Assembly (NCBI RefSeq): GCF_002440555.1
Contig: NZ_DJUR01000028.1
Span: 1 to 40,961, forward strand
Length of the DNA stretch: 40,961 bases
Direction of reading: 5' to 3'
Source of the DNA: Aerococcus sp. UBA6277
GTDB taxonomy: Bacteria; Bacillota; Bacilli; Lactobacillales; Aerococcaceae
The position numbers and the translations under genes are program-made. Below are positions 7,555-16,262 of the stretch, in pieces (the first letter of the stretch is position 1; the number at the start of each line of letters is the position of its first letter). The notes below the pieces were generated by a model. It had not been told where the DNA came from and ran no database searches. It saw nothing but the letters and a program-made list of their open reading frames with translations.

Positions 7555-9255
7555 TCACTCCAAAGTTACGAAAAATTCTACCATTGGATTTTTTATATAA
7601 TTTTCTTCTTTAAGTCCTTCATACACATGTCTTTTCTGTTTCAATGCTTTCTCCCTAGTATCTAATAGTGGTAATACTTTACCCGAAGATACTACCTTCA
7701 CTTTTTTCTCCTTAACCTTCTCATTCAACTCAATTAAATTAGGAATAAGTTGTATTTTCAGTAGGTTATAATCCGTTTCTATCGGTGAGTTTTCTACTAA
7801 TTTCTTTGTAGCTTCTTTAATATCCCTAGGAGTTAACACATCAAAAATACCAATTGCTGCAACTTCTTCACTCAAACCTTCAATTAATTCTTGGCGCTTG
7901 TATGCTAACGTATTTTTTCGCTCTTTCATTGCCTCTTTAATACGACCTTCGTATTCAGTACTTTGCTTATGACTTTGCATCAATTCATCTAAATTAATCA
8001 TAATATCTTCGTACTGATACATTGCCCTAAAATCATTTTTTCGAATAGCATTTAACATTGGCTGAATAATCTTCATATCTTCTTTTGCAGTTTTCTTCAA
8101 AACTCTCACATCCAATCGCTCTTCTTCATTCGATTCATCATATAAAGCTCTCTCTTGAGCTAATATGAACAGATTAACAGCAACTGAAGTAATTCCCTGG
8201 CATTCACTATAGAAAGTCTTTTTAACGTCCTCTGTAAGCTCTGAATACGTTTTAAGGCATTGTAATTCCCATAATGTTTCTAAGAAGAATTCCCATTCCT
8301 CGCTATCCTCACCCATGCGGTCCCAAATAATCGAACCTTCACTAGCTGCGCGACGAGCCTGTCGAAAGTTACCTTTAAATAATTGTTGAGCCTTAGAAGT
8401 TCCTATCAGAACTGTAGGAATACCAACTGTATTAGATAGTGTCACGAAGAAATTAAGCATCTCTTCTTGATCATTTTTAGCATGCAATAAATGCTGAATT
8501 TCATCGATTACCAATACACCAATCCCATACATACTAGCTAATGAGGTCATATGTAGTAGCATCGTTGACGTTACTCGATTCAAATATCCAAATTTCTCTA
8601 AATACCGTGTACCTAATAAATCATCAATCGCTTTAAAGAAACTTTTGCAAAGTGTGGAAAGGCTGCCGTCATATGGACAATCAATTTTCAGCCAGACAAT
8701 TTGTGTGCGATTGAATGGCTGTTCTTCATATTTCTCATGCTTAATTACTTGTGGATACATTAGCAATAATCGCTCAATAGCTGTCGTTTTTCCAATACCT
8801 GAAATGCCGATAATAGATAAGCTATCTGCTGTCGAACGAATATAATTCAATCGTTCGTCTATATATTTATGGGCATCTTCTTCATTTTCTCTTAATTGAT
8901 GTAAAACTCGAATGCGTTCCAGAAATGTTTTATCTAAAGGATTTCTAGCTAAATAGCCTCTACGAATTAATGTAGATAAACGACGTTCTACTTCAAAATG
9001 AATGGGTAAAGGTTGAATAAAGTTCTTTATACGTTTAAGCACATGATAGCGAATGTTTGTGGCACTTTGCTTATCTTGCCTTGTAATTCGTGGTGTCACC
9101 ATAAATCGATCCATCACATCATCTTCACTGAAAATTGGTGGAAGCGCCTCAATAAAGGGGTTTTCACTGTATTCCGACAGCTTTTGCTCTTTATACTCAG
9201 CTTCTTCAAAGTTGCCTTTTAAAACTCCATTAGTCATCTTTTCCAAGCTGCTCAT
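7555..9255 (-). CDS. tnsC: TnsC AAA+ regulator ATPase
   Basis: This 566-aa protein is close in length to Tn7 TnsC (555 aa), the ATP-dependent filament-forming regulator that links TnsD or TnsE to the TnsAB transposase and mediates target immunity. Visible motifs are Walker A GISGIGKTT (150-158), Walker B GVLVIDE (246-252), and sensor-1 TVLIGTS (281-287) followed by an arginine-rich segment (RQARRAASEG). The C-terminal ~100 residues are charged and helical, the part that in Tn7 contacts TnsA/TnsB. The reading frame overlaps tnsB by 26 nt. A second ATG six codons in (9237) has the slightly better GGAAAAG upstream and could be the true start. Confidence 0.93.
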   Translation of the reverse strand: MSSLEKMTNGVLKGNFEEAEYKEQKLSEYSENPFIEALPPIFSEDDVMDRFMVTPRITRQDKQSATNIRYHVLKRIKNFIQPLPIHFEVERRLSTLIRRGYLARNPLDKTFLERIRVLHQLRENEEDAHKYIDERLNYIRSTADSLSIIGISGIGKTTAIERLLLMYPQVIKHEKYEEQPFNRTQIVWLKIDCPYDGSLSTLCKSFFKAIDDLLGTRYLEKFGYLNRVTSTMLLHMTSLASMYGIGVLVIDEIQHLLHAKNDQEEMLNFFVTLSNTVGIPTVLIGTSKAQQLFKGNFRQARRAASEGSIIWDRMGEDSEEWEFFLETLWELQCLKTYSELTEDVKKTFYSECQGITSVAVNLFILAQERALYDESNEEERLDVRVLKKTAKEDMKIIQPMLNAIRKNDFRAMYQYEDIMINLDELMQSHKQSTEYEGRIKEAMKERKNTLAYKRQELIEGLSEEVAAIGIFDVLTPRDIKEATKKLVENSPIETDYNLLKIQLIPNLIELNEKVKEKKVKVVSSGKVLPLLDTREKALKQKRHVYEGLKEENYIKNPMVEFFVTLE

Positions 9256-11368
9256 CTCGTTTCTTTCGTAATTTTGTCATCAAACGTGAACTAGAATGAT
9301 GATTAGTTTCTTTTTTATTAAAACTAACAACTTCCGCCTTTCCAGATTTTTTTCTGACATCTAAATTAAACTTTTCATCCTGTCTATTCATTAATTTCTC
9401 TGCTTGTCGATTTATTTTAATATTTTTAAGTTTTTCTGCTTTTGTTTGATTTAGATTAAGCGTATTTTTCTTTTGGTTAGTTGCTTCTTTAATGATCAAT
9501 TCAATTGCAGAATCTGTATTAACGGTATTCTCTAATTGCTGATTTTTTTCATTAGATTTCACTTCTTGTAAAAGTTGTTTATAAAATTCAACTTCGTCCA
9601 AAGAGTTATCTTTATATTGCACACTTGTATCTAATAAATAGCATATATCAAAACTTTTCCCACCATTATGTGGTATATAAATTTGATTCATTGACCTTGG
9701 ATCATAGACTATTTCAATACTTTGATTTTTCATTTTTAAATACCATTGTTCGTTTAATGCTTTTTCCGAACCGTATGCTAATCCTTTAAATTTAATTCCT
9801 GCTCTAGTTATGCGAGCATTGGCTTTTGGCAGTAAGTTCATTCTAAATTGATTTCGATTAGTTACAGATTGCAACCTTCCTTTTTTATTTGCTATACCCC
9901 ATCTCCATAAATTAATTGGTGTCGCTGTAATTTGGTCTACTATCATTTCTTTTTCTAAAGGATATTTATCAATATTTTTTTGATTATGGTTCAATACTAA
10001 ATGGATAATAATTTGTGTGAATTCTTCAAGAGTAAGACTAGCATCTAAACGATAGTCCCTATCGCCACGTTCTCGATATTCTTTTTGTATAGCTCCCGGT
10101 GCTTTTCGTTTGATTTTTCCATTCAGTGTACGAAATTGACGTTCAATAATCCCTTTTAAGTCCCCACGATATGGTGATGTGTTTTCAATTTTTATATTCA
10201 GATTGTTTATTAAGCTCTCAACTGAATATCCTTCAAACTCTCCTCTATCAGCGATAATAATTTCTGGTAAATGATGAGCAGGCCATTGATTTTGATTAAT
10301 TTCAATACCGTACTCCTTACAAAAGTCAACTTTGTTAGTCACCATATTATCTAATGCCATCATTGCACCCGTCCACGAAGGGCCCTCTAACCCTACATAA
10401 ATCCCTACTAATAACCTTGAATAAACATCAACAACCCCATAGACTATTGGTCTACCTATTATTAAATTACGATCAAATGAACTAACTAAATAAATATCTG
10501 CAATTGTTGCATCTACTTGAAAACGTGTCCCTGGTCCATCAGTCTCAAGAGCAGAATGACTCAATATAGGTCTATGTTTTAATTCATACTCTTTTGAACT
10601 ATTACGAAGTCTAAAATCTAATTGAGGTTCTTCAAACTTTTTAAACCAATAATAGAATTGGTGATATGTTGGGATGCGTGTATCATCCCATATCTTGTAC
10701 TTTAAAACTTCACCTTCATAATACTTATCCGAATAAAATTCTCTTAATAAATGTTCATAAGTATCAGTAAGCGTCAGCTGTTCTTTCTGTCGATAATATT
10801 TTTTAATAACATGACTAAACTGCTGTTTAATATCTTCAGTAATATTAATACCTTTAGATGAGTAACTTCTAGGTCTTCCTACTTTAGCTGTCGCAGACAA
10901 TTGACGTTCTTTTCCTTTTGCACCTGAACGTATATAATCTGGCAATAAAGCATTCTTATTTAACCCTCTTTGCCAAAAACGTGTAAACGAGCGTTTCACT
11001 TTCAATTTTGATACGTTATTATTTTCAGCTAATTCTTCAAATATCGCATTACGTTGTCTTTTATTTAGTAACTCTTTTTTATATAAATCCCAACCTATCG
11101 AAACAATATTCCAGTCTTTGTCACGTTTTTCTTTTTGTATATCTGTTAAATCCTTATCTACGTAAGTCATTAAATATGGATCTGAAACCAATAATAAAAT
11201 GCTTGATTGAATTTCATTTTCTAAATCAGCTAAATTAATTGCTTTAGGCATAGCAGTATCACCGTCTAAGTCAACAAAATAAGCAACGAATTCATCCACT
11301 TCAATAATTCGAATTCGATTTCGATCTTCTCTATCCACATATTGATATACCTGATTGTAAAAAATCAT
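9230..11368 (-). CDS. tnsB: TnsB DDE transposase
   Basis: This 712-aa transposase (Tn7 TnsB is 702) binds the transposon ends and performs 3'-end cleavage and strand transfer. The RNase-H-fold triad is clear: D286 in FQVDAT, D374 in IIADRG, E409 in GIIERQF. The spacing (88 and 35 residues) equals that of Tn7 TnsB (D273, D361, E396). The N-terminal ~200 residues hold helix-turn-helix-type DNA-binding segments (NVSKLKVKRSFTRFWQRG near 118). A beta-barrel-like segment and a lysine-rich tail, probably for TnsC contact, follow the catalytic core. Its ATG overlaps the tnsA stop as ATGA, so the two are translationally coupled. The predicted binding sites are the four 20-bp repeats at the element's right end. 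Confidence 0.96.
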   Translation of the reverse strand: MIFYNQVYQYVDREDRNRIRIIEVDEFVAYFVDLDGDTAMPKAINLADLENEIQSSILLLVSDPYLMTYVDKDLTDIQKEKRDKDWNIVSIGWDLYKKELLNKRQRNAIFEELAENNNVSKLKVKRSFTRFWQRGLNKNALLPDYIRSGAKGKERQLSATAKVGRPRSYSSKGINITEDIKQQFSHVIKKYYRQKEQLTLTDTYEHLLREFYSDKYYEGEVLKYKIWDDTRIPTYHQFYYWFKKFEEPQLDFRLRNSSKEYELKHRPILSHSALETDGPGTRFQVDATIADIYLVSSFDRNLIIGRPIVYGVVDVYSRLLVGIYVGLEGPSWTGAMMALDNMVTNKVDFCKEYGIEINQNQWPAHHLPEIIIADRGEFEGYSVESLINNLNIKIENTSPYRGDLKGIIERQFRTLNGKIKRKAPGAIQKEYRERGDRDYRLDASLTLEEFTQIIIHLVLNHNQKNIDKYPLEKEMIVDQITATPINLWRWGIANKKGRLQSVTNRNQFRMNLLPKANARITRAGIKFKGLAYGSEKALNEQWYLKMKNQSIEIVYDPRSMNQIYIPHNGGKSFDICYLLDTSVQYKDNSLDEVEFYKQLLQEVKSNEKNQQLENTVNTDSAIELIIKEATNQKKNTLNLNQTKAEKLKNIKINRQAEKLMNRQDEKFNLDVRKKSGKAEVVSFNKKETNHHSSSRLMTKLRKKRDEQLGKDD

Positions 11369-12204
11369 ATCGCTTCCACCTTCTTGGAAAAATCTCCTCT
11401 TACATATTTGATGTTTAATTGCTGATTGACATCTAATTTTTGCGTCATATCTATTTCAATAACCTTTGTCATTAGCAAATGTTTAAATAATGATAGGCCA
11501 CAACCACTACTCATTCCAAAGTGATGATCAAAGTGAGAAGCAGTTCGACGTATCGTTTGCTTAGCTTCCAATAGTAACCTAATAAAATAAATACTCATGT
11601 CCTCTAATTCTTCAACAAGTATATTTTCGAATCCTTCAATGACAGAAAGGTTTGAATAACCATGAATAAACGCGATATTATGTGCCATATCTTTGGGTAC
11701 TTCTAACTCTGTTACAATCCCCCAATCCACTTCTTGTCTTTCCCAAAAAACACGCTCTATTTCAAATTTTTCTAATACACGTTTATCCATTAATTCATCT
11801 TTATATTTCAATGTTCTAGCAAACTTTTTAACTTCTGTATTGTTCTTTGTTGTTACTAAAAAATCTGTTGTCATCACTATTGGTTCTCCACTTTTAAGGT
11901 CTGTGGGGTGTTTAATTCCTAATTCATTTGCAATAATAATCGTTTCCTCAATTGGTAGCAAAGGGTATTGTTCTTGAATATCTTCAACTAAATCCGAATA
12001 TTCTAATAAATAAAAGTAATTTCGTTCTAAATCTGAAAGAAATTCAAATTGTCTTGGAATCTTATATCCTTTTAATCGAGTAACCCTTCCCAATGAAGGT
12101 ACATCCTGAATAGTTATCCATGGTTTATAATCGATTCCGATACCTTGACCGTAACCCTCTTTCATTTTTTTCTCATACGAACTTGAACGTTTTCTTTTAG
12201 CCAT
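11365..12204 (-). CDS. tnsA: TnsA endonuclease
   Basis: This 279-aa protein is the restriction-endonuclease-fold partner of TnsB that cuts the 5' ends, allowing cut-and-paste movement. The catalytic set of Tn7 TnsA (E63, D114, K132) has counterparts, counted from two codons upstream: E62 in LSDLERNYF, D116 in MTTDFLVT and K135 in ARTLKYK. The family segment LEKFEIERVFW follows. The C-terminal winged-helix region (IRLLLEAKQTIRRTASHFD) is present. The ATG at 12204 is chosen because GAGGAGG lies seven bases upstream; an in-frame GTG six bases earlier is too close to it. This is the first gene of the operon, separated from the element's end by the TnsB repeats and a terminator-like hairpin. Confidence 0.95.
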   Translation of the reverse strand: MAKRKRSSSYEKKMKEGYGQGIGIDYKPWITIQDVPSLGRVTRLKGYKIPRQFEFLSDLERNYFYLLEYSDLVEDIQEQYPLLPIEETIIIANELGIKHPTDLKSGEPIVMTTDFLVTTKNNTEVKKFARTLKYKDELMDKRVLEKFEIERVFWERQEVDWGIVTELEVPKDMAHNIAFIHGYSNLSVIEGFENILVEELEDMSIYFIRLLLEAKQTIRRTASHFDHHFGMSSGCGLSLFKHLLMTKVIEIDMTQKLDVNQQLNIKYVRGDFSKKVEAI

Positions 12205-12241
12205 ATACACCCTCCTCTTTATTAATTTTTAATTTTAAAAC

Positions 12242-12282
12242 AAAAAAACAACCTCTTATGGACATCATACCCATTGAGGTTG
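12242..12282 (-). terminator. Intrinsic terminator between transposon end and tnsA
   Basis: On the minus strand CAACCTC (12282-12276) pairs with GAGGTTG (12255-12249), with an inner TGG/CCA pairing, followed by seven T residues (12248-12242). It should stop glmS read-through from entering tnsA. It lies about 40 nt before the tnsA start, so any tns promoter inside the TnsB repeats would have to read through it. Confidence 0.8.
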
Positions 12283-12287
12283 CTTTA

Positions 12288-12367
12288 ATCAAACTTTATT
12301 ATAAATAATCAAACTTTGTTTTAAATGAACGAACTTTATTATAAATAATCAATCTTTTTTATAAAAC
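12288..12367 (-). repeat. Four contiguous 20-bp repeats, probable TnsB binding sites
   Basis: Plus-strand units are ATCAAACTTTATTATAAATA (12288-12307), ATCAAACTTTGTTTTAAATG (12308-12327), AACGAACTTTATTATAAATA (12328-12347) and ATCAATCTTTTTTATAAAAC (12348-12367). They abut with an exact 20-bp period and end four bases from the transposon terminus. Tn7's right end carries four overlapping TnsB sites with the same AATAAAGT-like core when read inward, so number, position and core all fit. Binding itself is inferred. Confidence 0.85.
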
Positions 12368-12368
12368 T

Positions 12369-12376
12369 ACAAAATG
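12369..12376 (-). other. Transposon right terminus and presumed 5-bp target duplication
   Basis: Read from glmS, the element begins with TGT at 12371-12369, the Tn7 terminal trinucleotide. The five bases before it (12372-12376, AAATG on the plus strand) would be the target duplication. The terminus is 24 nt past the glmS stop, matching the known Tn7 insertion distance. The partner copy of the duplication is not in the window, so the exact base is inferred. Confidence 0.7.
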
Positions 12377-12395
12377 TAATTTGTGATAGTGTTTA

Positions 12396-14207
12396 TTATT
12401 CTACTGTTACTGATTTCGCTAGGTTACGTGGCTTATCAACATCTAAACCGCGGTCTAATGAGGCATAGTATGCAAGTAATTGTGTTGGAATGACTGATAC
12501 AAGTGCAGATAACAACGGTTCTACAGCAGGTATGACAATGTCATCACCTTCACGGTCTAAACCTTCCATAGAGATGATTAATGTATTCGCTCCGCGCGAA
12601 CGCACTTCTTCAATATTACCACGTGAGTGTGCAGCGGTATTCTCTTGTGTGATTACACCGATTACTGGTGTACCATCTTCGATTAATGAGATTGTACCAT
12701 GTTTCAATTCACCTGAAGCGAAACCTTCAGCTTGAATATATGAAATCTCTTTGACTTTCAAGGCAGCTTCACGACTTACTTCGTAGTCGATACCACGGCC
12801 GATGTAGAAGGCAGATGCCTTGTCAGTGAATAATTCAGTTGCTAACTCGTGGATTTCATCTTTGTCATCGATCATTACTTGAATAGCGTTGGCGATGATT
12901 GATAGTTCATGTTCCATGTCAAATTGCGCTTCGAACCCTAAGTCACGACGTAAAGCTTCAGCTAATACAGCCATTACTGCGATTTGACCAGTGTATGCTT
13001 TAGTAGATGCTACAGCGATTTCTGGACCTGCATGTAATAATAATGTGTAATCAGCTTCACGTGATAAAGTAGAACCTTTCACATTAGTGATTGTTAATGA
13101 TTTATAGTCTAATTTATTGGTTTGAACCAATACTTGACGACTATCGGCAGTTTCACCAGATTGTGTTAAGTAGATGAAGAATGGTTTTTCACTCAACACC
13201 GGCATGTTGTAAGCAAATTCAGATGCTACATGAACTTCAACTGGAATGTTAACCATTTTTTCGATGATGTTTTTACCAACTAAACCTGCATGCATTGAAG
13301 TACCTGCACCGATGATGTAGATACGGTCGCTAGCGTTAATCGCATCGATAATTTCTTGGTCAACTGTTAATTCGTTGTTATCATCAGAGTACTCTTGGAT
13401 AATACGACGCATTACAGCTGGTTGCTCATCAATTTCTTTAATCATGTAGTAAGGGTATGTCCCTTTATCTAAGTCGTTGGCATCTAATTGTGCTGTATAT
13501 GGTGCACGTTCGATTGTTTCGCCAGCTAAGTTTTTAATAGTAACGTTTTCTTCAGTTAAGATAACCATTTCACCGTCATGAATTTCAACGTATTGGTCAG
13601 TTAAATCGATTGATGCCATTGCATCAGAAACGATTGTGTTGAAGTCAGTTCCTTTACCGATTAATAAAGGTGATTTGTTTTTCGCTGCAAAAACAACACC
13701 TGGTTGTTCTGAGTCGATTAAAGCAAATGCATATGAACCTTCAATCACGTTTAAGGCTTTTAAGAATGCAGTTTCTGCATCTAAACCTTCTGTTAATGCA
13801 AAGTGCTCAACTAAGTTTACAGCAACTTCTGTATCTGTATCTGAGTGGAAAGTCACGTCAGATAAGAAATCTTCTTTCATTTCACGGTAGTTTTCAATAA
13901 CACCGTTATGTACTAATGTGAAACGACCTGTTGATGATTGATGTGGATGGGCATTACGAACACTTGGTTCGCCATGTGTTGCCCAACGTGTGTGTCCAAT
14001 CCCTGTGTGGGCATCTAATGACATATCCACTTCACTTTGTAGTTTAGCGATACGTCCTTCTTCTCTGAATAAATGACCGTTTTGACCATTTCCATCGACA
14101 ACGTATACACCCGCTGAATCATATCCACGATACTCTAAACGCTCTAAACCGTTTAATAATACCTCTTGAGCTGATCCATTTCCAATATAACCTACAATAC
14201 CACACAT
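12396..14207 (-). CDS. glmS: Glutamine-fructose-6-phosphate aminotransferase GlmS
   Basis: GlmS (603 aa) makes glucosamine-6-phosphate from fructose-6-P and glutamine, the first committed step to UDP-GlcNAc. The N-terminal glutaminase starts with the catalytic Cys2 (MCGIVGYIG) and shows HTRWATHG. Two SIS sugar-isomerase domains follow (STSMHAG-type loop GAGTSMHAG near 305; [16 protein letters not shown] near 475). The C-terminus [17 protein letters not shown] is the strongly conserved stretch whose DNA is the TnsD recognition site, and a Tn7-like element is indeed inserted 24 nt downstream without damaging the gene. AGGAGG lies ten bases before the ATG. Expression should be controlled by the ribozyme in the leader. 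Confidence 0.98.
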   Translation of the reverse strand: MCGIVGYIGNGSAQEVLLNGLERLEYRGYDSAGVYVVDGNGQNGHLFREEGRIAKLQSEVDMSLDAHTGIGHTRWATHGEPSVRNAHPHQSSTGRFTLVHNGVIENYREMKEDFLSDVTFHSDTDTEVAVNLVEHFALTEGLDAETAFLKALNVIEGSYAFALIDSEQPGVVFAAKNKSPLLIGKGTDFNTIVSDAMASIDLTDQYVEIHDGEMVILTEENVTIKNLAGETIERAPYTAQLDANDLDKGTYPYYMIKEIDEQPAVMRRIIQEYSDDNNELTVDQEIIDAINASDRIYIIGAGTSMHAGLVGKNIIEKMVNIPVEVHVASEFAYNMPVLSEKPFFIYLTQSGETADSRQVLVQTNKLDYKSLTITNVKGSTLSREADYTLLLHAGPEIAVASTKAYTGQIAVMAVLAEALRRDLGFEAQFDMEHELSIIANAIQVMIDDKDEIHELATELFTDKASAFYIGRGIDYEVSREAALKVKEISYIQAEGFASGELKHGTISLIEDGTPVIGVITQENTAAHSRGNIEEVRSRGANTLIISMEGLDREGDDIVIPAVEPLLSALVSVIPTQLLAYYASLDRGLDVDKPRNLAKSVTVE

Positions 14208-14304
14208 GTTGCAGTTTCCTCCTAATTAGGCGACATAAAATTAGACCCTATTCAGATAGGTGTCTTATCGCATTTTTTTATTTGGCTACTACGTACGTGG
14301 CGGT

Positions 14305-14443
14305 AATTTGATAAGGCAAGATGATGGTCTAGATCATTGATTACCTTACTTTTTTCCCACCTGTGGATTGTACAACCCCTGAATCATCCGCCGAACATTT
14401 CGATTAATTCAGTCCTCGTCACTTGCTAAGCAAGCCTGGCGCT
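14305..14443 (-). ncRNA. glmS ribozyme-riboswitch
   Basis: The leader of glmS contains the self-cleaving glucosamine-6-phosphate ribozyme. On the minus strand the conserved core is visible in order: AGCGCCAG (cleavage between A14443 and G14442), GTGACGAGG, AATCGAAATGTTCGGCGGAT, GGTTGTACAATCC, and a final P4-like hairpin with AAGG/CCTT and ATGAT/ATCAT pairings ending near 14313. When GlcN6P is abundant it cleaves the mRNA and glmS expression falls. A TCTCAAA/TTTGAGA hairpin precedes the cleavage site. The core looks intact; the 3' boundary is approximate. Confidence 0.93.
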
Positions 14444-14491
14444 ATCTCAAAAATTACGTTTGAGATTTTATTAAAAGTAATAGCTCTTTAC

Positions 14492-14520
14492 ATTCTATAA
14501 ATACAAAAACTTATTGTCAA
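14492..14520 (-). promoter_or_regulatory. glmS promoter
   Basis: On the minus strand there is TTGACA (14520-14515), a 17-bp spacer, and TAGAAT (14497-14492). This is an almost ideal sigma-A promoter. It starts the glmS transcript about 35-45 nt before the ribozyme cleavage site. Confidence 0.85.
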
Positions 14521-14602
14521 CCTTTTTAGCTGTCCGTGGCCATAATTTAACCTTCTCTTAAGAAGATATATAGGTTATCCGCTAACTAGATTGCAAGAAT
14601 AC

Positions 14603-14629
14603 AAAAAAGAGCCAGGAAAAACCTGACTC
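14603..14629 (-). terminator. Terminator of the LysM protein gene
   Basis: On the minus strand GAGTCAGG pairs with CCTGGCTC around a 5-nt loop, followed by TTTTTT (14608-14603). It ends the LysM gene transcript just before the glmS promoter region. Confidence 0.9.
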
Positions 14630-14677
14630 ATTTGTTTGTATTTTAAATAACGGTTTCTATATAGAAGAAACTTTATC

Positions 14678-15388
14678 TTAGTACCAACCGTTAGCGTTCC
14701 AGAATGCTAAAGCAGCTTCCCATGAACCGTAACGTTCAGCAACATATTTGTCAGCTGCAGCTTCTTGTTCTGCTGGAGATGCACCGTAAGCTACTAATGT
14801 TGGGTTCAATTGGTAACGACCGTAGTAACCACCCGCAGCGTTGTAAGCTGTGTAAGATCCACCTGACTCACGTTGAGCGATGATTTCTTTAGCTGAATTG
14901 CTAGAGTATGAAGTAGTTGAAGCAGTTGTTTCAGCTGCTGGTGCTTCGTATGTAGTTTCTTCTGCTACATAAGTTTCTTCAGCTGGTGCTTCGTAAGTTG
15001 TTTCAGTTACTACTTCTTCAGCTACATCGTAAGTAGTTGCTTCTTCTGATGCAGAATCTTCAACTGTTACTTCGTTAACTTCACCAGTTGTTTCATCTTT
15101 AGTGAATGAAAGTTTAGTGCCTGGGAAGATTACGTTAGCGTTTTGGATGTCGTTGATTGCAACTAATGCATCTACACTTACGTCAGATGCTTGAGCGATA
15201 GCTGCTAAAGTATCACCGTATTGGATAGTGTATGAAGTAGTTGTATCGTCTGTAGCTTCTAAATCAGCCGAAACTTCAGCAACTGTACGAGCAGACCAAG
15301 TAGCTGCTTCTACGTTATTGTTGTTTGTAGCAGCGAATAAACCTGCTAATGCAAATGACGTACCTAAGATAATTTTGTTCAATTTCAT
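14678..15388 (-). CDS. Secreted LysM protein with Apf-like C-terminal domain
   Basis: This 236-aa exported wall protein has a signal peptide (MKLNKIILGTSFALAGLFAA, probable cleavage after VEA near 28). A single LysM domain follows at about 51-95 (YTIQYGDTLAAIAQ ... IFPGTKLSF), which binds peptidoglycan. A low-complexity linker (about 100-165) repeats the unit ETTYEAPA. The C-terminal domain (about 168-236) has AQRESGGSYTAYNAAGGYYG-type, RYQLN and ends in FWNANGWY. This is the layout of lactobacillus aggregation-promoting factors and related lysozyme-like IsaA/SceD proteins. It probably remodels or shapes the cell wall. AAGGAG precedes the ATG. A perfect WalR-type box lies about 255 bp upstream, consistent with wall-stress control. 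The gene is monocistronic with its own terminator. Confidence 0.88.
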   Translation of the reverse strand: MKLNKIILGTSFALAGLFAATNNNNVEAATWSARTVAEVSADLEATDDTTTSYTIQYGDTLAAIAQASDVSVDALVAINDIQNANVIFPGTKLSFTKDETTGEVNEVTVEDSASEEATTYDVAEEVVTETTYEAPAEETYVAEETTYEAPAAETTASTTSYSSNSAKEIIAQRESGGSYTAYNAAGGYYGRYQLNPTLVAYGASPAEQEAAADKYVAERYGSWEAALAFWNANGWY

Positions 15389-15922
15389 GTGTTAATACTC
15401 TCCTTATAAGAATACTGCTTTTTAATTTTATTTTTTAAGTTGTCTGCTGCCATCTAGTGGATGACCCACTATTTACCGCATCTTTATTGTGCGACTATAT
15501 TCTAGATAAAGAACACCTGTCTCATCTACAAGCAATATCTTAACACGGGCCTTTTTTTTAGTCATGTAAATCAGGTATCTGTTAAAGCCTCTTAACTATC
15601 TTGACATTAAATCTGGGGTTTTTGAAAACCTTATGTAAATTTGTAACAACTTTGTAACATTATAAAGGTGAAATTATATATATAAAGTGCTAAAAGCAAT
15701 TATTTTCACAAACTATGTCATATTATTTGAAAAATTATGCGTTTTTATTATAAATCAAATAAACAAAGACTTTAAAAAACCCTTTGTATAAGTATTTTAA
15801 ATTCATGTCAAATCGCAATCGTTCTGTAACATGACATATTATAATTGCGAAATATTCTTTTTTGATGTCTAATAATACAAATATTTAGATAGGCTATTGG
15901 GTGTTTACTTATTTCAAAGCAA
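15389..15922. other. 534-bp AT-rich upstream region
   Basis: This gap lies between the LysM gene and the tRNA terminator. It is AT-rich, holds the WalR-like box at 15642-15658 and no reading frame I would support. Part of it must carry the LysM gene promoter on the minus strand, but no hexamer pair is good enough to call. Confidence 0.6.
15642..15658 (+). promoter_or_regulatory. Perfect WalR (YycF)-type box
   Basis: TGTAAC-AACTT-TGTAAC fits the WalR consensus TGTWAH-N5-TGTWAH exactly. WalR controls wall hydrolases in Firmicutes, and the nearest gene is a LysM wall protein reading leftward. Orientation and the ~255-bp distance to that start are somewhat unusual, so function is inferred. Confidence 0.55.
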
Positions 15923-15923
15923 T

Positions 15924-15950
15924 AAAAAAGACCAGGCTACCGCCTAGTCT
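15924..15950 (-). terminator. Terminator of the tRNA operon
   Basis: On the minus strand AGACTAGGC (15950-15942) pairs with GCCTGGTCT (15937-15929), with T·G wobbles and a GGTA loop, followed by a T run to 15924. It closes the tRNA-Tyr/tRNA-Gln transcript. Confidence 0.88.
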
Positions 15951-15965
15951 TCTTGGTTTATATTA

Positions 15966-16037
15966 CTGGGATAGCTGGATTCGAACCAACGCATGACAGA
16001 GTCAAAGTCTGTTGCCTTACCGCTTGGCTATATCCCA
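15966..16037 (-). tRNA. tRNA-Gln (TTG anticodon)
   Basis: This 72-nt cloverleaf lies on the minus strand. Acceptor stem TGGGATA pairs with TATCCCA, discriminator is G, the anticodon loop is CTTTGAC with TTG, and the T-loop is GGTTCGAATCC. CCA is not encoded. It lies six bases after tRNA-Tyr in the same transcript. Confidence 0.96.
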
Positions 16038-16043
16038 ATGTAA

Positions 16044-16124
16044 TGGAGGGAGAAGGATTTGAACCTTCGAACCCGAAGGAACGGATTTACAGTCCGCTGC
16101 GTTTGGCCACTTCGCTATCCCTCC
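16044..16124 (-). tRNA. tRNA-Tyr (GTA anticodon)
   Basis: This 81-nt class II tRNA lies on the minus strand. Acceptor stem GGAGGGA pairs with TCCCTCC, discriminator is A, the anticodon region is GACTGTAAATC (GTA), there is a long variable arm, and the T-loop is GGTTCAAATCC. CCA is not encoded. It is the first gene of the two-tRNA unit. Confidence 0.96.
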
Positions 16125-16262
16125 ATATGGTAGTATTCTTGAGATTTTTTGCCTCAAAAATATCGTACTTGATTAGTATAGCATCAGATATTATAGATTT
16201 CAACAGTTTGGCCAAAAGTTTTTTGAAAAATTTTTTTGATCTTATTTTACCGCCTTTTTCCC

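Larger units (their letters stand above)
1..12371 (-). mobile_element. Tn7-like transposon, right-end portion with CBASS cargo
   Basis: A Tn7-like element occupies the glmS 3' attachment site. Seen directly: tnsA, tnsB, tnsC, tnsD/tniQ and tnsE homologues in Tn7 order on one strand, reading away from glmS; four tandem 20-bp repeats just inside the glmS-proximal end; and a TGT terminus (minus strand, 12371-12369) 24 nt past the glmS stop. An extra HEPN-like gene lies between tnsC and tnsD. Cargo behind tnsE includes an hsdM remnant and a CBASS operon. The region is clearly more AT-rich than the glmS side, consistent with transfer. No opposite end was found, so the element probably continues before position 1; the coordinate given there is only the window edge. 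Confidence 0.9.

Noticed and set aside
14934..15010. Repeated ETTYEAPA coding units in the LysM gene as a DNA repeat of interest
   Set aside because: This is the usual low-complexity linker of secreted LysM proteins, not a mobile or CRISPR repeat. No CRISPR array was found anywhere in the window.
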